Origin: Roseiarcus sp050015575
GTDB taxonomy: Bacteria; Pseudomonadota; Alphaproteobacteria; Rhizobiales; Beijerinckiaceae
NCBI GenBank assembly: GCA_050015575.1
Contig: JBEKBD010000027.1
Span: forward strand, 1-42,653
Length of the DNA stretch: 42,653 bases
Direction: 5' to 3'
This document shows positions 25,583 to 34,314 of the stretch, piece by piece; positions within the stretch are counted from its first letter, which is position 1; each line of letters begins with the position of its first letter. A program made the position numbers and the translations under genes. The notes below the pieces were generated by a model. That model had not been told where the DNA came from. It saw nothing but the letters and a program-made list of their open reading frames with translations, and made no database searches.

Positions 25583-27886
25583 TCACGCGGCGCTCAGGCG
25601 CTTCTTTTCGTCGAGCATTTTGCGCGCTTCCGCTTCCGGCACGGCGGGGCTGAAATAGAAGCCCTGAACCTCGGCGATCGAACCGATGCGTTCGATGAAG
25701 CGCATTTGCAGGTCCGTCTCGACACCCTCCACCAAGACGCTCATGCCGAGTTTCGCGCACATTTGCGCGACGCTTTCGACGAGCACGGAAGCGCGTTCCT
25801 GTAGGCCTAGACCGATGGTGAACGAGCGGTCGATCTTGATTCGGTCGAGGGGAAACGCCAGGAGGTAACTCAAGCTCGAATATCCGGTGCCGAAATCGTC
25901 GAGCGAGACGCGGACGCCGAGCTTGCGCAAGGAGTCGAGCGTGGCGCGCGCGGAGCCTCGATCGTCGAGCAACGTGGACTCGGTGATCTCGATGTCGAGT
26001 CGGTCCGGGGCGAGCTTGGCCGCGGCGAGCGCGTCGAGAACCGTCCGTTCGACGCCGCCGTTGCGGAATTGCGCCGGCGACAGGTTGATGGAAACGCTGA
26101 CGCCGTCGGGCCAGGAAGCGCAGGCTAGGCACGCTCGTCTGAGCACGCTGGCGCCGAATTCGTCCATCAGGCCGAGTTCCTCGATGATTGGAATGAACTC
26201 GCCGGGCGAGACCCGCCCGCGCACCGGATGAGTCCAACGCGCGAGCGCCTCGAAGCCGGCGATTTCCCTGGTCGCCGCCTTGACGATGGGCTGGTAATAG
26301 ACCTCGATAGCGTCGTTCGCCACCGCCGCACGAAGATCGAGTTCGATCAGACGCCGGATTTGTATCTTGGCGTCCATCGACTTCTCAAAAGCGCGCCAGT
26401 GGCCCCGCCCTTCGCCCTTGGCGGCGTAGAGCGCCATATCGGCGCACGAAAGAATCACCTCGGGGCTCGAGCCGTCGTCGGGCGCGCTCGCGCTGCCGAT
26501 GCTCGCGCCGACGATCATTTCGTAGCCATCGACGATGGCCGGCCGGCGAATTTCTCGAATGATCCGCTCGGCGAGTTCCGCCGTTTGCAGCGGGCCCGTG
26601 ACCGGGCGTTGAAGGATGGCGAACTCGTCGCCGCCCCAGCGCGCCAGGAAATCGCTCGGCCGAACGAGCGTCTGAAGGCGTCCGGCGACGGCGGCGAGCA
26701 GTTGGTCGCCGCGCGCGTGGCCGAGGCTGTCGTTGACTTGCTTGAAATCGTCGAGATCGAGAAACAGCACATTGACCGGGTCTCCCCCGTCGCCGCGCGC
26801 ACACATCGCGGCCGCGAGTTCCTCTTCGAAGCAGCGGCGATTGGCAAGTTCGGTGACGGGGTCGAAACGCGCCATCCGATCGATCGCGAGCGCCGCGTTG
26901 CGCCGTTCGCTCACATCCTGGACCACGACGACGGCGCCTTCCCCCGGCATGCGATGGACCGTGATTTCGATCGCGCGCTTGTCGAGGGTTTCAACGGGGA
27001 CCGCAAAGTCGCCTTCACGGCTGTTGTGGAACAGCGCCTCCCCGATGCGATCGACCTCGGCGCGAGCGACGACCCTGTTTCGCACCAATTTGCGCAGGAT
27101 CCCGCCCAGATCAGCGCCGACGCGCGCGTCTTCCTCGCGCAACCCGAATATCCGCAGCACTTGCTGGTTCACCAACGCGATGCGGTCCTTGGCGTCGATC
27201 ATTACCAGTCCGTGCGACATGTTGTTGAGCGCCATGTCGAGCCGCTTGGCGAACAATGCCGACTGCGCTTGCGCCGTGATGACAGCGAGAAAGTTCTTTC
27301 GCAGTCGCTCCGAGGAACCCTTCATGAAGAGCATGAGCGGGATGAACCCGACAATAATGGCCGCGGGATACCATCCGCCCCCGATCGCCATCGCGACGCT
27401 CATCGGAGCGAACGCCGCCATGAGGTGCAAGTTCATTCCTCGATACGTCGCGAAACTACGCGTCAACATTCCGAAAGCGTAGGCAATTGTCAAATTGATG
27501 CCCATCAGCCGAGTAAACCCATCGTCCGTTACGTAGAAGGCGACGAGTGTCCACAAGGAGAGCGCTGTCAGAGTGGTGAGCGCGCCAATAGCGTATATAA
27601 TCTCCTGTTTGCGAGCTATTTCAATATTAGCGCTCGGTCTATTATTGGAGTGCAGTCCCATAAAGTATAGCCGAACTGCACATATCAAGAGCTGCGCCGC
27701 CGAGCAATCCCACAGAATCGCGCTCTTCGCGGCGAATGCGGCCACCAATTGCATCGCGGTCGCCACCAGGCATGAGAAAAAGAGCGCAGCGCTGTCCACC
27801 ACAAGACTGTCGACAAAGGCGATGTAGAAATCGTCCGGCAATTCGTCGCCAGACACGGAGATAGCGCGGATTCGCGGACGCGTCAT
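25583..27886 (-). CDS. Membrane GGDEF-EAL protein (c-di-GMP cyclase/phosphodiesterase)
   Basis: Inner-membrane c-di-GMP enzyme of 767 residues. About six TM segments occupy residues 25-200, followed by a PAS domain (about 218-330, ALNNMSHGLVMIDAKDRIALVN). The GGDEF domain has the intact motif RWGGDEF with its first Gly at 418. The EAL domain has E546 in FEALAR, DDFGTGYSSL and DRIKIDRSF, so both activities could be intact. It faces away from the gene at 28062 and ends 25 bp from pbpC (convergent). Tandem GTTAGTAAC palindromes lie 12-50 bp before its ATG. No good Shine-Dalgarno precedes the ATG. The membrane part is noticeably A+T-richer than the enzymatic part and the neighbours, hinting at a separate origin. 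The sensed signal is unknown. Confidence 0.92.
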   Translation of the reverse strand: MTRPRIRAISVSGDELPDDFYIAFVDSLVVDSAALFFSCLVATAMQLVAAFAAKSAILWDCSAAQLLICAVRLYFMGLHSNNRPSANIEIARKQEIIYAIGALTTLTALSLWTLVAFYVTDDGFTRLMGINLTIAYAFGMLTRSFATYRGMNLHLMAAFAPMSVAMAIGGGWYPAAIIVGFIPLMLFMKGSSERLRKNFLAVITAQAQSALFAKRLDMALNNMSHGLVMIDAKDRIALVNQQVLRIFGLREEDARVGADLGGILRKLVRNRVVARAEVDRIGEALFHNSREGDFAVPVETLDKRAIEITVHRMPGEGAVVVVQDVSERRNAALAIDRMARFDPVTELANRRCFEEELAAAMCARGDGGDPVNVLFLDLDDFKQVNDSLGHARGDQLLAAVAGRLQTLVRPSDFLARWGGDEFAILQRPVTGPLQTAELAERIIREIRRPAIVDGYEMIVGASIGSASAPDDGSSPEVILSCADMALYAAKGEGRGHWRAFEKSMDAKIQIRRLIELDLRAAVANDAIEVYYQPIVKAATREIAGFEALARWTHPVRGRVSPGEFIPIIEELGLMDEFGASVLRRACLACASWPDGVSVSINLSPAQFRNGGVERTVLDALAAAKLAPDRLDIEITESTLLDDRGSARATLDSLRKLGVRVSLDDFGTGYSSLSYLLAFPLDRIKIDRSFTIGLGLQERASVLVESVAQMCAKLGMSVLVEGVETDLQMRFIERIGSIAEVQGFYFSPAVPEAEARKMLDEKKRLSAA

Positions 27887-27898
27887 AAAATTTGCCGT

Positions 27899-27936
27899 AG
27901 CGTTAGTAACTTGTTTACCGGAGCGTTAGTAACTTG
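27899..27936. promoter_or_regulatory. Tandem operator-like repeat, 2 x AGCGTTAGTAACTTG
   Basis: The 15-mer AGCGTTAGTAACTTG occurs at 27899-27913 and again at 27922-27936, exactly 23 bp apart (about two DNA turns). Each contains the perfect 9-bp palindrome GTTA-G-TAAC. They lie just upstream of the GGDEF-EAL start and in the region shared with the divergent gene at 28062. This is the layout of a repressor or activator bound to two same-face sites. A related GTTATTTAAC abuts the ATG at 28062, and GTTAATAAC lies in the promoter at 28732-28760. Confidence 0.65.
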
Positions 27937-28061
27937 CAGGCTACTATCCACAGAGCGAGTTAAGAAGTCCTTTAAGGCGCTCTTGCGTTCTCGCAACGCA
28001 GTTTCCCGAAGTGAGGCCCATAAGAGGCGGTAAGCAAATCGCGGCTTCCGAGTTATTTAAC

Positions 28062-28679
28062 ATGAGCGTTTTCGGCCCTGATTCGAATTATTACACACTC
28101 GGCGACGGCAATTTACAAGTAAAGACTGTCGCCATTGGACTCCTCGCCGAGAGCGAATTTGAGCAGGCGCGGGCCTCGATCTCCGACTTGGCGGACCACC
28201 GAAATTATGGGGATTGGCTCGATTCACGAGAGGGCCAGCAAATCGGCCTGTCGATGGCGGGCGTCAATGCGGCGACCGTTTGCGTCAGTCTTTCGTCATT
28301 CCTGGAATGGCGCGGCCTGACCGGGGCTTCATCCGACGAGCGCGCGCTCGACGCGTTCGCCGCTTTGGCGTTGATCGTGAGGAATTCGCCTGCGTCAAAG
28401 GCGCTCGCCGTTGTCAGCGAGTTCGACTTCGCGACGCATTCGCTCGAAGTCGCCGCATTCGCCGGACGCCGCGATTATCAAGACTGGGCGCGACATCGTC
28501 GGGAGATACGGGCGAAGGCGGTCGCGGCTGGCTTGCGCGTCGTAGAATTGCCGGTTCGCGTCGGTGGTTTCGTCGAATGGTGCGCGTGCGTGCGACAAGA
28601 GGCATGCGAGGCGGCGCTCGACTGCTACGCGGAGCTCTTGCTTGAATTTCTGACGAGCGACGTTTCCGGATCGGATTGA
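28062..28679 (+). CDS. Unrecognised protein with an internal domain duplication
   Basis: I do not recognise this 205-residue protein. No signal peptide or TM is visible; it is acidic and probably cytoplasmic. Residues 46-104 and 136-194 align without a gap at an offset of exactly 90, with 18 of 59 identical by my manual count. Shared landmarks are R-x-Y-x-D-W (47-52, 137-142), AG (66-67, 156-157), F-x-EW (80-83, 170-173) and ALD-x-x-A-x-L-x-L (95-104, 185-194). It therefore consists of two copies of one alpha/beta unit. The second copy has gained Cys residues (C174, C176, C182, C188). Start: ATG 28062 is preferred; a GTG at 28011 is in frame but would add 17 residues. Neither has a good ribosome binding site. 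It lies between the GGDEF-EAL gene and the FeeM-type gene. Confidence 0.75.
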   Translation: MSVFGPDSNYYTLGDGNLQVKTVAIGLLAESEFEQARASISDLADHRNYGDWLDSREGQQIGLSMAGVNAATVCVSLSSFLEWRGLTGASSDERALDAFAALALIVRNSPASKALAVVSEFDFATHSLEVAAFAGRRDYQDWARHRREIRAKAVAAGLRVVELPVRVGGFVEWCACVRQEACEAALDCYAELLLEFLTSDVSGSD

Positions 28680-28731
28680 TATTATACACAAACGTTGTGG
28701 ATGTTCGGGCGCCGTCCTGCCGACAAAACGT

Positions 28732-28760
28732 TTGAAAGACGGTTAATAACTCTTTACACT
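28732..28760 (+). promoter_or_regulatory. Sigma70-like promoter of the FeeM-type gene with embedded GTTAATAAC
   Basis: TTGAAA (28732-28737), a 17-bp spacer and TACACT (28755-28760) form a strong vegetative-type promoter. The start codon at 28813 would leave a leader of about 45 bases. The spacer holds GTTAATAAC (28742-28750), a perfect 4-1-4 palindrome that differs at one base from the tandem sites at 27899-27936. A protein on it would sit between -35 and -10, a typical repressor position. Confidence 0.6.
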
Positions 28761-28812
28761 TATTTACTTTTCGCTAACCTTGCTGCGTCGCTAGGGCTAA
28801 GCGAGGATTTCG

Positions 28813-29565
28813 ATGAGCGCGCAATTCACTGGCGCCGGGTCCCGATTTTCGGATCGAGTTCTTCGTTTCCTGGAGAGAGTGGAGCATCGAGTCGCCCGAA
28901 CTCCCGCCGAAAAGGAGGCCGTGTATCGACTGCGATATGAAGCCTATATTCGAAATGGTTTGGTCGAGCCGCGCGCAGACGGACGATTGTATGACGAACG
29001 GTACGACGAAGCGCCGGACGCGTGGATCACGACGACGTTCATCGATGGCGAACTCGCCGCCACGACCAGGGTTAACCTGGGCGTCGACGAGGATGCGATT
29101 CTTCCGGCTTATGCAGTCTATCCCGACGTGATCGCGCCTTACCTTCGCGCCGGCCGTGTGATCGTCGAATCAACTCGCACTGCCGCGCGACTCGATTTGG
29201 CGGGACTCTTTCCGGAATTGCCCTACGTTACATTGCGACCGGCGTATCTGGCGTCCCAGCATTTCGACGCCGAGTTCGTCGTTGCGACGACGCGCGCCGA
29301 GCACATGGCTTTTTTTCGTCGTGTCTTTCGCTTCGAGCCGTGGAGCGAACCGCGCGACTATCCCAATTTCAAGGCCAAGGTCGCTTGCCTGGGATCGGAC
29401 GTTCGCGCCGGCAAGGAGCGAGTCGAGGCGCGCTTTCCCTTTTTGCGCTCAACGGCCGCCGAGCGCGAGGCTTTGTTCGGGCCGCTGGTCGAAGCAGCAG
29501 ATGTCCCGTCCCGCGCGATGAGCGGCCGCGGCCGTTTCGAGGCGGAGGCGAACGCGGCGCTTTGA
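28813..29565 (+). CDS. FeeM-type N-acyl amino acid synthase (LuxI-like GNAT fold)
   Basis: Cytoplasmic acyltransferase of 250 residues related to FeeM, the N-acyltyrosine synthase found in environmental DNA whose fold matches LuxI acyl-homoserine-lactone synthases. Markers are YRLRYEAYIR (39-48), acidic RYDEAPDAW (63-71) in the place of the LuxI ExDxxD region, TTRVNL with R86, and VIVESTR with E119 and R122 in the place of the LuxI ExxR pair. The later blocks PYVTLRPAYLASQHFDAEFVV and RAEHMAFFRRVFRFEP are also characteristic of the family. The product should be an acylated amino acid or related amide made from acyl-ACP; which one cannot be read from sequence. AGGA lies seven bases before the ATG. 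No LuxR-type receptor gene is nearby. Confidence 0.8.
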   Translation: MSAQFTGAGSRFSDRVLRFLERVEHRVARTPAEKEAVYRLRYEAYIRNGLVEPRADGRLYDERYDEAPDAWITTTFIDGELAATTRVNLGVDEDAILPAYAVYPDVIAPYLRAGRVIVESTRTAARLDLAGLFPELPYVTLRPAYLASQHFDAEFVVATTRAEHMAFFRRVFRFEPWSEPRDYPNFKAKVACLGSDVRAGKERVEARFPFLRSTAAEREALFGPLVEAADVPSRAMSGRGRFEAEANAAL

Positions 29566-29791
29566 AGCGCGCCGCGCAACGATTTCTTTTCCGAAACAAC
29601 GCCTAGCGACCCCGCGGCGCGTTTGCGCTCACCAAGGTTTGATTGCGCCGATCCCAATATGATTGCTATGGTCCTCCCCGTCGTAGCAAGCGGGCGACGG
29701 TCGGCGGACGCGGCTTGTCGCGCGCGACTTTTTCGCGGCGTAGATCGCCAAGTTCGCCAGTAGGCACGGCGCCAAAGGGATAGATCGCGCA

Positions 29792-31006
29792 ATGGGATTT
29801 CGAGGATATGCCGGCGCCGCGGCGCTGGTCGTCGCGGCCGCGCTCGCCTATTGCGCTTATGCTCCGGACAATATCGAGAAATGGGTCCCAGCCGCAGGAG
29901 GCTTCGCGCACGACGTTCATGACGGGTTGGCGGGCGGAGCGAAGGCGCGAACCTCGGCTCAAACCCCGGCCGTCGCCAACCCTCGGGCGGCTTCGGTCTC
30001 GGTCGCCGCGGCCAAGCGCACGGATTACCCAATCTACATCGACGGCCTCGGGCAGGCGCAGGCCTACAACACCGTGACGGTGCGCACCCGCGTGGACGGG
30101 CAGATCGAGAAGATCGCGTTCGACGAAGGCCAAATGGTCAAGGCGGGCGACCTCATCGCGCAAATCGACCCGCGCCCGTTCCAAGCCGCGCTCGACCAAG
30201 CCAAGGCCAAGCAGGCGCAGGATCAGGCCAATCTCGCCAACGCCAAGCTGGACCTGCAGCGTTACGCCACGCTGGCCAAACAGAGCTTCGCCACCCAACA
30301 GCAGCTCGACACCCAGAACGCCCTGGTCGCGCAGTTGATCGCGTCGATCGCCGCCGACGCGGCGGCGATCGACGCAGCGCAAGTGCAGCTCGACTACGCC
30401 ACGATCAGCGCGCCGCTCGCCGGCCGCGCCGGCTTGCGCATGGTCGACCAGGGCAACATCGTCTCCGCAGCGCAGCAGACCGGCATCGTCACCATCGCGC
30501 AAATGCAGCCGATCGCAGTGATTTTCACCGCGCCGCAGGACGATCTTCCCCGCATCCGGGACGCGATGGCGGCGGGCGCGCCGCCGGTCTTGGTCTGCAC
30601 CTCCGACGGCGCGCGGCTGTTGGCGACCGGCAAGCTCACCGTGATCGACAATCAAGTCGACCCGACCACCGGCACCATTCGCCTCAAGGCCGAATTCGCC
30701 AATGAGGATGGCGCGCTATGGCCCGGCCTGGCGGTGTCGACCCGGCTGATGGTCGGCCTGGAGAAGAACGCCCTGGTCGTTCCCATCGAGGCGATCCAGC
30801 GCGGCCCGAACGGCCTCTACGCCTATGTTGTCGGCGACGACAACCGCGTCTCGGCGCGTCCGGTGACGGTCTCGCACCAGGACGAGAACGTCGCCGTCGT
30901 CGCCAAAGGGCTGAACGACGGCGATCGCGTCGTCACCGTCGGGCAGTATGGGCTGCAGCCGGGAGTGGTCGTCAGCATCGACGCGTCCGCCAAGGCGGGG
31001 AGCTGA
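29792..31006 (+). CDS. RND efflux periplasmic adaptor (MdtA/AcrA-like)
   Basis: Membrane fusion protein of 404 residues linking an RND pump to an outer-membrane channel. A single N-terminal TM (AALVVAAALAYCAYA) anchors it. YPIYIDGLGQAQAYNTVTVR begins the barrel, VDGQIEKIAFDEGQMVKAGDLIAQIDPRPF is split from a matching half by a coiled-coil hairpin (about 130-205), and DYATISAPLAGRAGLRMVDQG completes the lipoyl domain. TTGTIRLKAEFAN and WPGLAVSTRL are the conserved late blocks. It starts an operon with the permease 4 bp downstream. The strongest similarity is to MdtA-type adaptors. No TolC-like gene follows, so an outer-membrane partner must be encoded elsewhere. Confidence 0.92.
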   Translation: MGFRGYAGAAALVVAAALAYCAYAPDNIEKWVPAAGGFAHDVHDGLAGGAKARTSAQTPAVANPRAASVSVAAAKRTDYPIYIDGLGQAQAYNTVTVRTRVDGQIEKIAFDEGQMVKAGDLIAQIDPRPFQAALDQAKAKQAQDQANLANAKLDLQRYATLAKQSFATQQQLDTQNALVAQLIASIAADAAAIDAAQVQLDYATISAPLAGRAGLRMVDQGNIVSAAQQTGIVTIAQMQPIAVIFTAPQDDLPRIRDAMAAGAPPVLVCTSDGARLLATGKLTVIDNQVDPTTGTIRLKAEFANEDGALWPGLAVSTRLMVGLEKNALVVPIEAIQRGPNGLYAYVVGDDNRVSARPVTVSHQDENVAVVAKGLNDGDRVVTVGQYGLQPGVVVSIDASAKAGS

Positions 31007-31010
31007 CGCC

Positions 31011-34000
31011 ATGGCCGACGACATCAAAGAAGGCGTCTCCGGCCCCTTCATCCGCCACCCGGTGGCCACGACGCTGCTGATGGCGGCGATCCTGTTGGTG
31101 GGCGTCGTCGCCTATCCGTTGCTGCCGGTGGCGCCGCTGCCGCAGGTCGACTTCCCGACCATCGTCGTCAGCGCCGGCCTGCCCGGCGCCTCGCCCGACA
31201 CTATGGCCTCGTCGGTGGCGCAGCCGCTCGAGCGGCAGATCGCCCAGATCCCCGGCGTCAGCCAGATGACCTCGACGAGCTCGCTCGGCGCAGCGGCGAT
31301 TACGGTGCAGTTCGACCTCGACCGCAACATCGACGCGGCGGCCAATGACATCCAGGGGGCGATCAACGCCGCCGCCGGCCAGCTACCGAAAATACTTCCC
31401 AGTCCGCCGACCTATCGTAAGGTCAACCCATCCGACGCCCCGATCCTCATCCTCTCCCTCGCGTCGGAATTCGCGCCGATCACCGAGGTCGACGATGTCG
31501 CCGAAAACATCCTCGCCCAGCAGATCAGCCAGATCTCCGGCGTGTCGCTGGTGCGCGTCGGCGGCCAGCAGCAGCCGGCGATCCGCATCCAGATCGACCC
31601 GGCGAAACTGGTAGAGAAGAACCTGCAACTCGAGGACGTGCGCGCCCAGATTGGCATCGCCACCGTGAACAGCCCGAAAGGCGCGATCAATGGCGTCCGA
31701 CAGGCGTTCACCATCTTCGACAACGATCAGTTGACCGAGCCGGCGCCTTGGAACGACGTCATCATCGCCTACCGGAACGGCGCGCCTGTGCGCGTGCGTG
31801 ACATCGGCCAAGCGGTGCGCGGCCCGGCCGACGTCACGCAGGCGGCATGGGGCAACGGCAAGCGCGACGTCTTCCTCGTCGTCTTCAAGGTGCCAGGCGT
31901 CAACGTCATCAAGACCGTCGAAACGGTCAAGGCGACGATATCGCGCCTGCAGGCTTCGATACCTTCTTCGATGCACGTCTCGGTGCTTTCCGACCGCACC
32001 ACCACGATCCGCGCCTCCGTTCAGGACGTGCAGTTCACCTTGATGCTGACCATCGCTCTGGTGGTCATGGTGATCTTCGTCTTCCTCAGGAACTTTTGGG
32101 CGACGGTGATCCCCAGCTTGACCGTGCCGCTGGCGTTGCTAGGTGCCTGCGCCTTGATGTGGGGGGCGGGCTACAGTCTCGACAACCTTTCGCTGATGGC
32201 GTTGACCATCGCCGTCGGGTTTGTCGTCGACGATGCGATCGTCGTCTTGGAGAACATCACTCGCCACGTCGAAGCGGGCGAGAGGCCATTCCAAGCGGCG
32301 CTGAAGGGGGCCGGCGAAATCGGCTTCACCGTGGTGTCGATCTCGCTGTCGCTGATCGCCGTGCTGATCCCGCTTCTGCTGATGAGCGGCATCATTGGCC
32401 GGCTGTTTCGTGAGTTCTCGGTGACGCTGGCGATGACGATCGTGGTTTCCGCGACGGTGTCGCTGACCTTGACGCCGATGCTGGCCTCGCGGTTCCTGCG
32501 CGACCACACGCACGACCGCCACAACAAGATCTACATGCTGTTCGAGCGCGGCTTCGCCGCGATGGCCAAGGGCTACGAGCACGGTCTCGACAGGGTCTTG
32601 CGCCACCGATTCATCACTTTGATGGTCTTTCTCGCCACCGTCGCCGGCACGGTCGCGTTGTTCATCGTCATTCCCAAAGGCTTCTTCCCGCAGCAGGACA
32701 CCGGCACCCTGTTCGGCACCTCCGAGGCGGCGCAGGACGTCTCCTTTGCGGAGATGGCGAAGCTGCAGGAGCGGTTGGGCGCCGTCGTACAATCCGACCC
32801 GGACGTCGAGAATGTGGCGATGGGCGTCGGCGCCGGCGTTGGCGCCTCCGCGCAGAACTCCGGCCGCATGTTCATAACTCTCAAGCCGCGGGAAGAACGC
32901 AAGGCGGATGCGTTCCAGATCATCGCACGGCTGCGGCCCAAGCTCGCCCAGGTCAGGGGCGCCCGGCTCTTTCTGCAGGTGGCGCAGGACGTGACCGTCG
33001 GCGCGCGCGCCGCGCGCACTCAGTTCCAATACACGCTCCAGGACGTCGATTCCGACGAGCTCAATCTCTGGGCGCCGAAGATCCTTGCCAAGTTCGCCAG
33101 CCTGCCGGAGCTGCGCGACGTCGCCACGGACCAGCAGACCGCCGGCGCGACGCTGCATCTGACGATCGACCGCAATATGGCGGCGCGCTTCGGCATCCAG
33201 CCGCAACTCATCGACGACACGCTTTACGACGCGTACGGACAGCGGCAGGTCGCCCAGTATTTCACCCAGGTAAACACTTACAATGTGATCGAGGAAATCC
33301 TGCCCAAGTTGCAGGGCGAACCCAACAGCCTCGATAGCCTCTATATCCGCTCGCCGACCACCGGACAGATGGTGCCGATGAGCGCCTTCGCCAAATGGAC
33401 GACCAACCCCATCGCGCCGCTGTCGATCAGCCACCAGGGACAGTTTCCGGCGGTCACCATCAGCTTCAACCTCGCCCAAGGAGTGGCGCTGGGCCAGGCG
33501 ACCGCGGCGATCCAGGCGGCAGAGCGCGAGCTGCGCCTTCCTCCCGGGCTGACCACCACCTTCCAGGGCAACGCGCAGGCGTTCCAGGATTCGCTGACCA
33601 CCGTGCCGTTGCTGATTTTGGCCGCCCTCGTCGTCGTCTATCTCATCCTCGGCGTGCTCTACGAGAGCTTCATCCACCCGCTGACAATCCTCTCGACCCT
33701 GCCCTCGGCCGGCTTCGGCGCGCTCGCGATGCTGATGATCTTCGGCTATGAATTCAGTCTCATTGCGTTGATCGGGACGATCCTGCTGATCGGCATCGTC
33801 AAGAAGAACGGCATCATGATGGTCGACTTCGCCATCGTCGCCGAACGCGATGAACACTTGACGACCGAGCAGTCGATCCGCAAGGCGGCGCTGTTGCGCT
33901 TCCGCCCGATCATGATGACGACGATGGCGACGATGCTCGGCGGCGTGCCGCTGATGCTTGGACAGGGCACCGGCGCGGAATTGCGCCAGCCCTTAGGCTA

Positions 34001-34187
34001 CGCGATGGTCGGCGGCCTCATCGTCAGCCAGGCGCTGACCCTGTTCACTACGCCGGTCATCTACCTCTATCTCGATCGCCTCTCCCACTGGGTCTCCGGT
34101 TCGGCGAAGCGCGCGACGATCGACGCGCCAGTCGAGACTCACGAGGCCCTCCCCGTGGACGTGCGCAGATCGCGGGCCGCCGAGTAG
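31011..34187 (+). CDS. RND multidrug efflux permease (HAE1/MdtBC-like)
   Basis: Inner-membrane proton-driven drug exporter, 1058 residues from the ATG at 31011, full length for the family. The N-terminus FIRHPVATTLLMAAILLVG is the first TM. Proton-relay acids are in FVVDDAIVVLENI (D406-D407 approximately) and the matching lysine in LIGIVKKNGIMMVDFAI (about 931). Two large periplasmic loops and 12 TM segments are present. The frame extends 21 codons upstream into the adaptor gene, but ATG 31011 after the adaptor stop is the natural start. It is a single permease, unlike the paired MdtB/MdtC of enterobacteria, so it may work as a homotrimer. No regulator is adjacent. Confidence 0.94.
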   Translation: MADDIKEGVSGPFIRHPVATTLLMAAILLVGVVAYPLLPVAPLPQVDFPTIVVSAGLPGASPDTMASSVAQPLERQIAQIPGVSQMTSTSSLGAAAITVQFDLDRNIDAAANDIQGAINAAAGQLPKILPSPPTYRKVNPSDAPILILSLASEFAPITEVDDVAENILAQQISQISGVSLVRVGGQQQPAIRIQIDPAKLVEKNLQLEDVRAQIGIATVNSPKGAINGVRQAFTIFDNDQLTEPAPWNDVIIAYRNGAPVRVRDIGQAVRGPADVTQAAWGNGKRDVFLVVFKVPGVNVIKTVETVKATISRLQASIPSSMHVSVLSDRTTTIRASVQDVQFTLMLTIALVVMVIFVFLRNFWATVIPSLTVPLALLGACALMWGAGYSLDNLSLMALTIAVGFVVDDAIVVLENITRHVEAGERPFQAALKGAGEIGFTVVSISLSLIAVLIPLLLMSGIIGRLFREFSVTLAMTIVVSATVSLTLTPMLASRFLRDHTHDRHNKIYMLFERGFAAMAKGYEHGLDRVLRHRFITLMVFLATVAGTVALFIVIPKGFFPQQDTGTLFGTSEAAQDVSFAEMAKLQERLGAVVQSDPDVENVAMGVGAGVGASAQNSGRMFITLKPREERKADAFQIIARLRPKLAQVRGARLFLQVAQDVTVGARAARTQFQYTLQDVDSDELNLWAPKILAKFASLPELRDVATDQQTAGATLHLTIDRNMAARFGIQPQLIDDTLYDAYGQRQVAQYFTQVNTYNVIEEILPKLQGEPNSLDSLYIRSPTTGQMVPMSAFAKWTTNPIAPLSISHQGQFPAVTISFNLAQGVALGQATAAIQAAERELRLPPGLTTTFQGNAQAFQDSLTTVPLLILAALVVVYLILGVLYESFIHPLTILSTLPSAGFGALAMLMIFGYEFSLIALIGTILLIGIVKKNGIMMVDFAIVAERDEHLTTEQSIRKAALLRFRPIMMTTMATMLGGVPLMLGQGTGAELRQPLGYAMVGGLIVSQALTLFTTPVIYLYLDRLSHWVSGSAKRATIDAPVETHEALPVDVRRSRAAE

Positions 34188-34314
34188 CGCCTTCCGTCGC
34201 GACAACGCCGGATCGGCGGCGCTGGCAAGAGACGCGATTGATCGGCCGCAATGAAGTTCCCGCAAGGACGCGCGACAAGCCTTGAGCGGGGCGGAGGCTG
34301 ACAGGAAGCACGCG

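Noticed and set aside
28011..28061. GTG start adding 17 residues to the duplicated protein
   Set aside because: No ribosome binding site, and the added residues do not extend the repeat; ATG 28062 is simpler, though not proven.
28695..28940. Small open frame with MFGRRPADKTFERRLITLYT before the FeeM-type gene
   Set aside because: It covers the promoter and overlaps the true gene start in another frame; no ribosome binding site and no conserved pattern.
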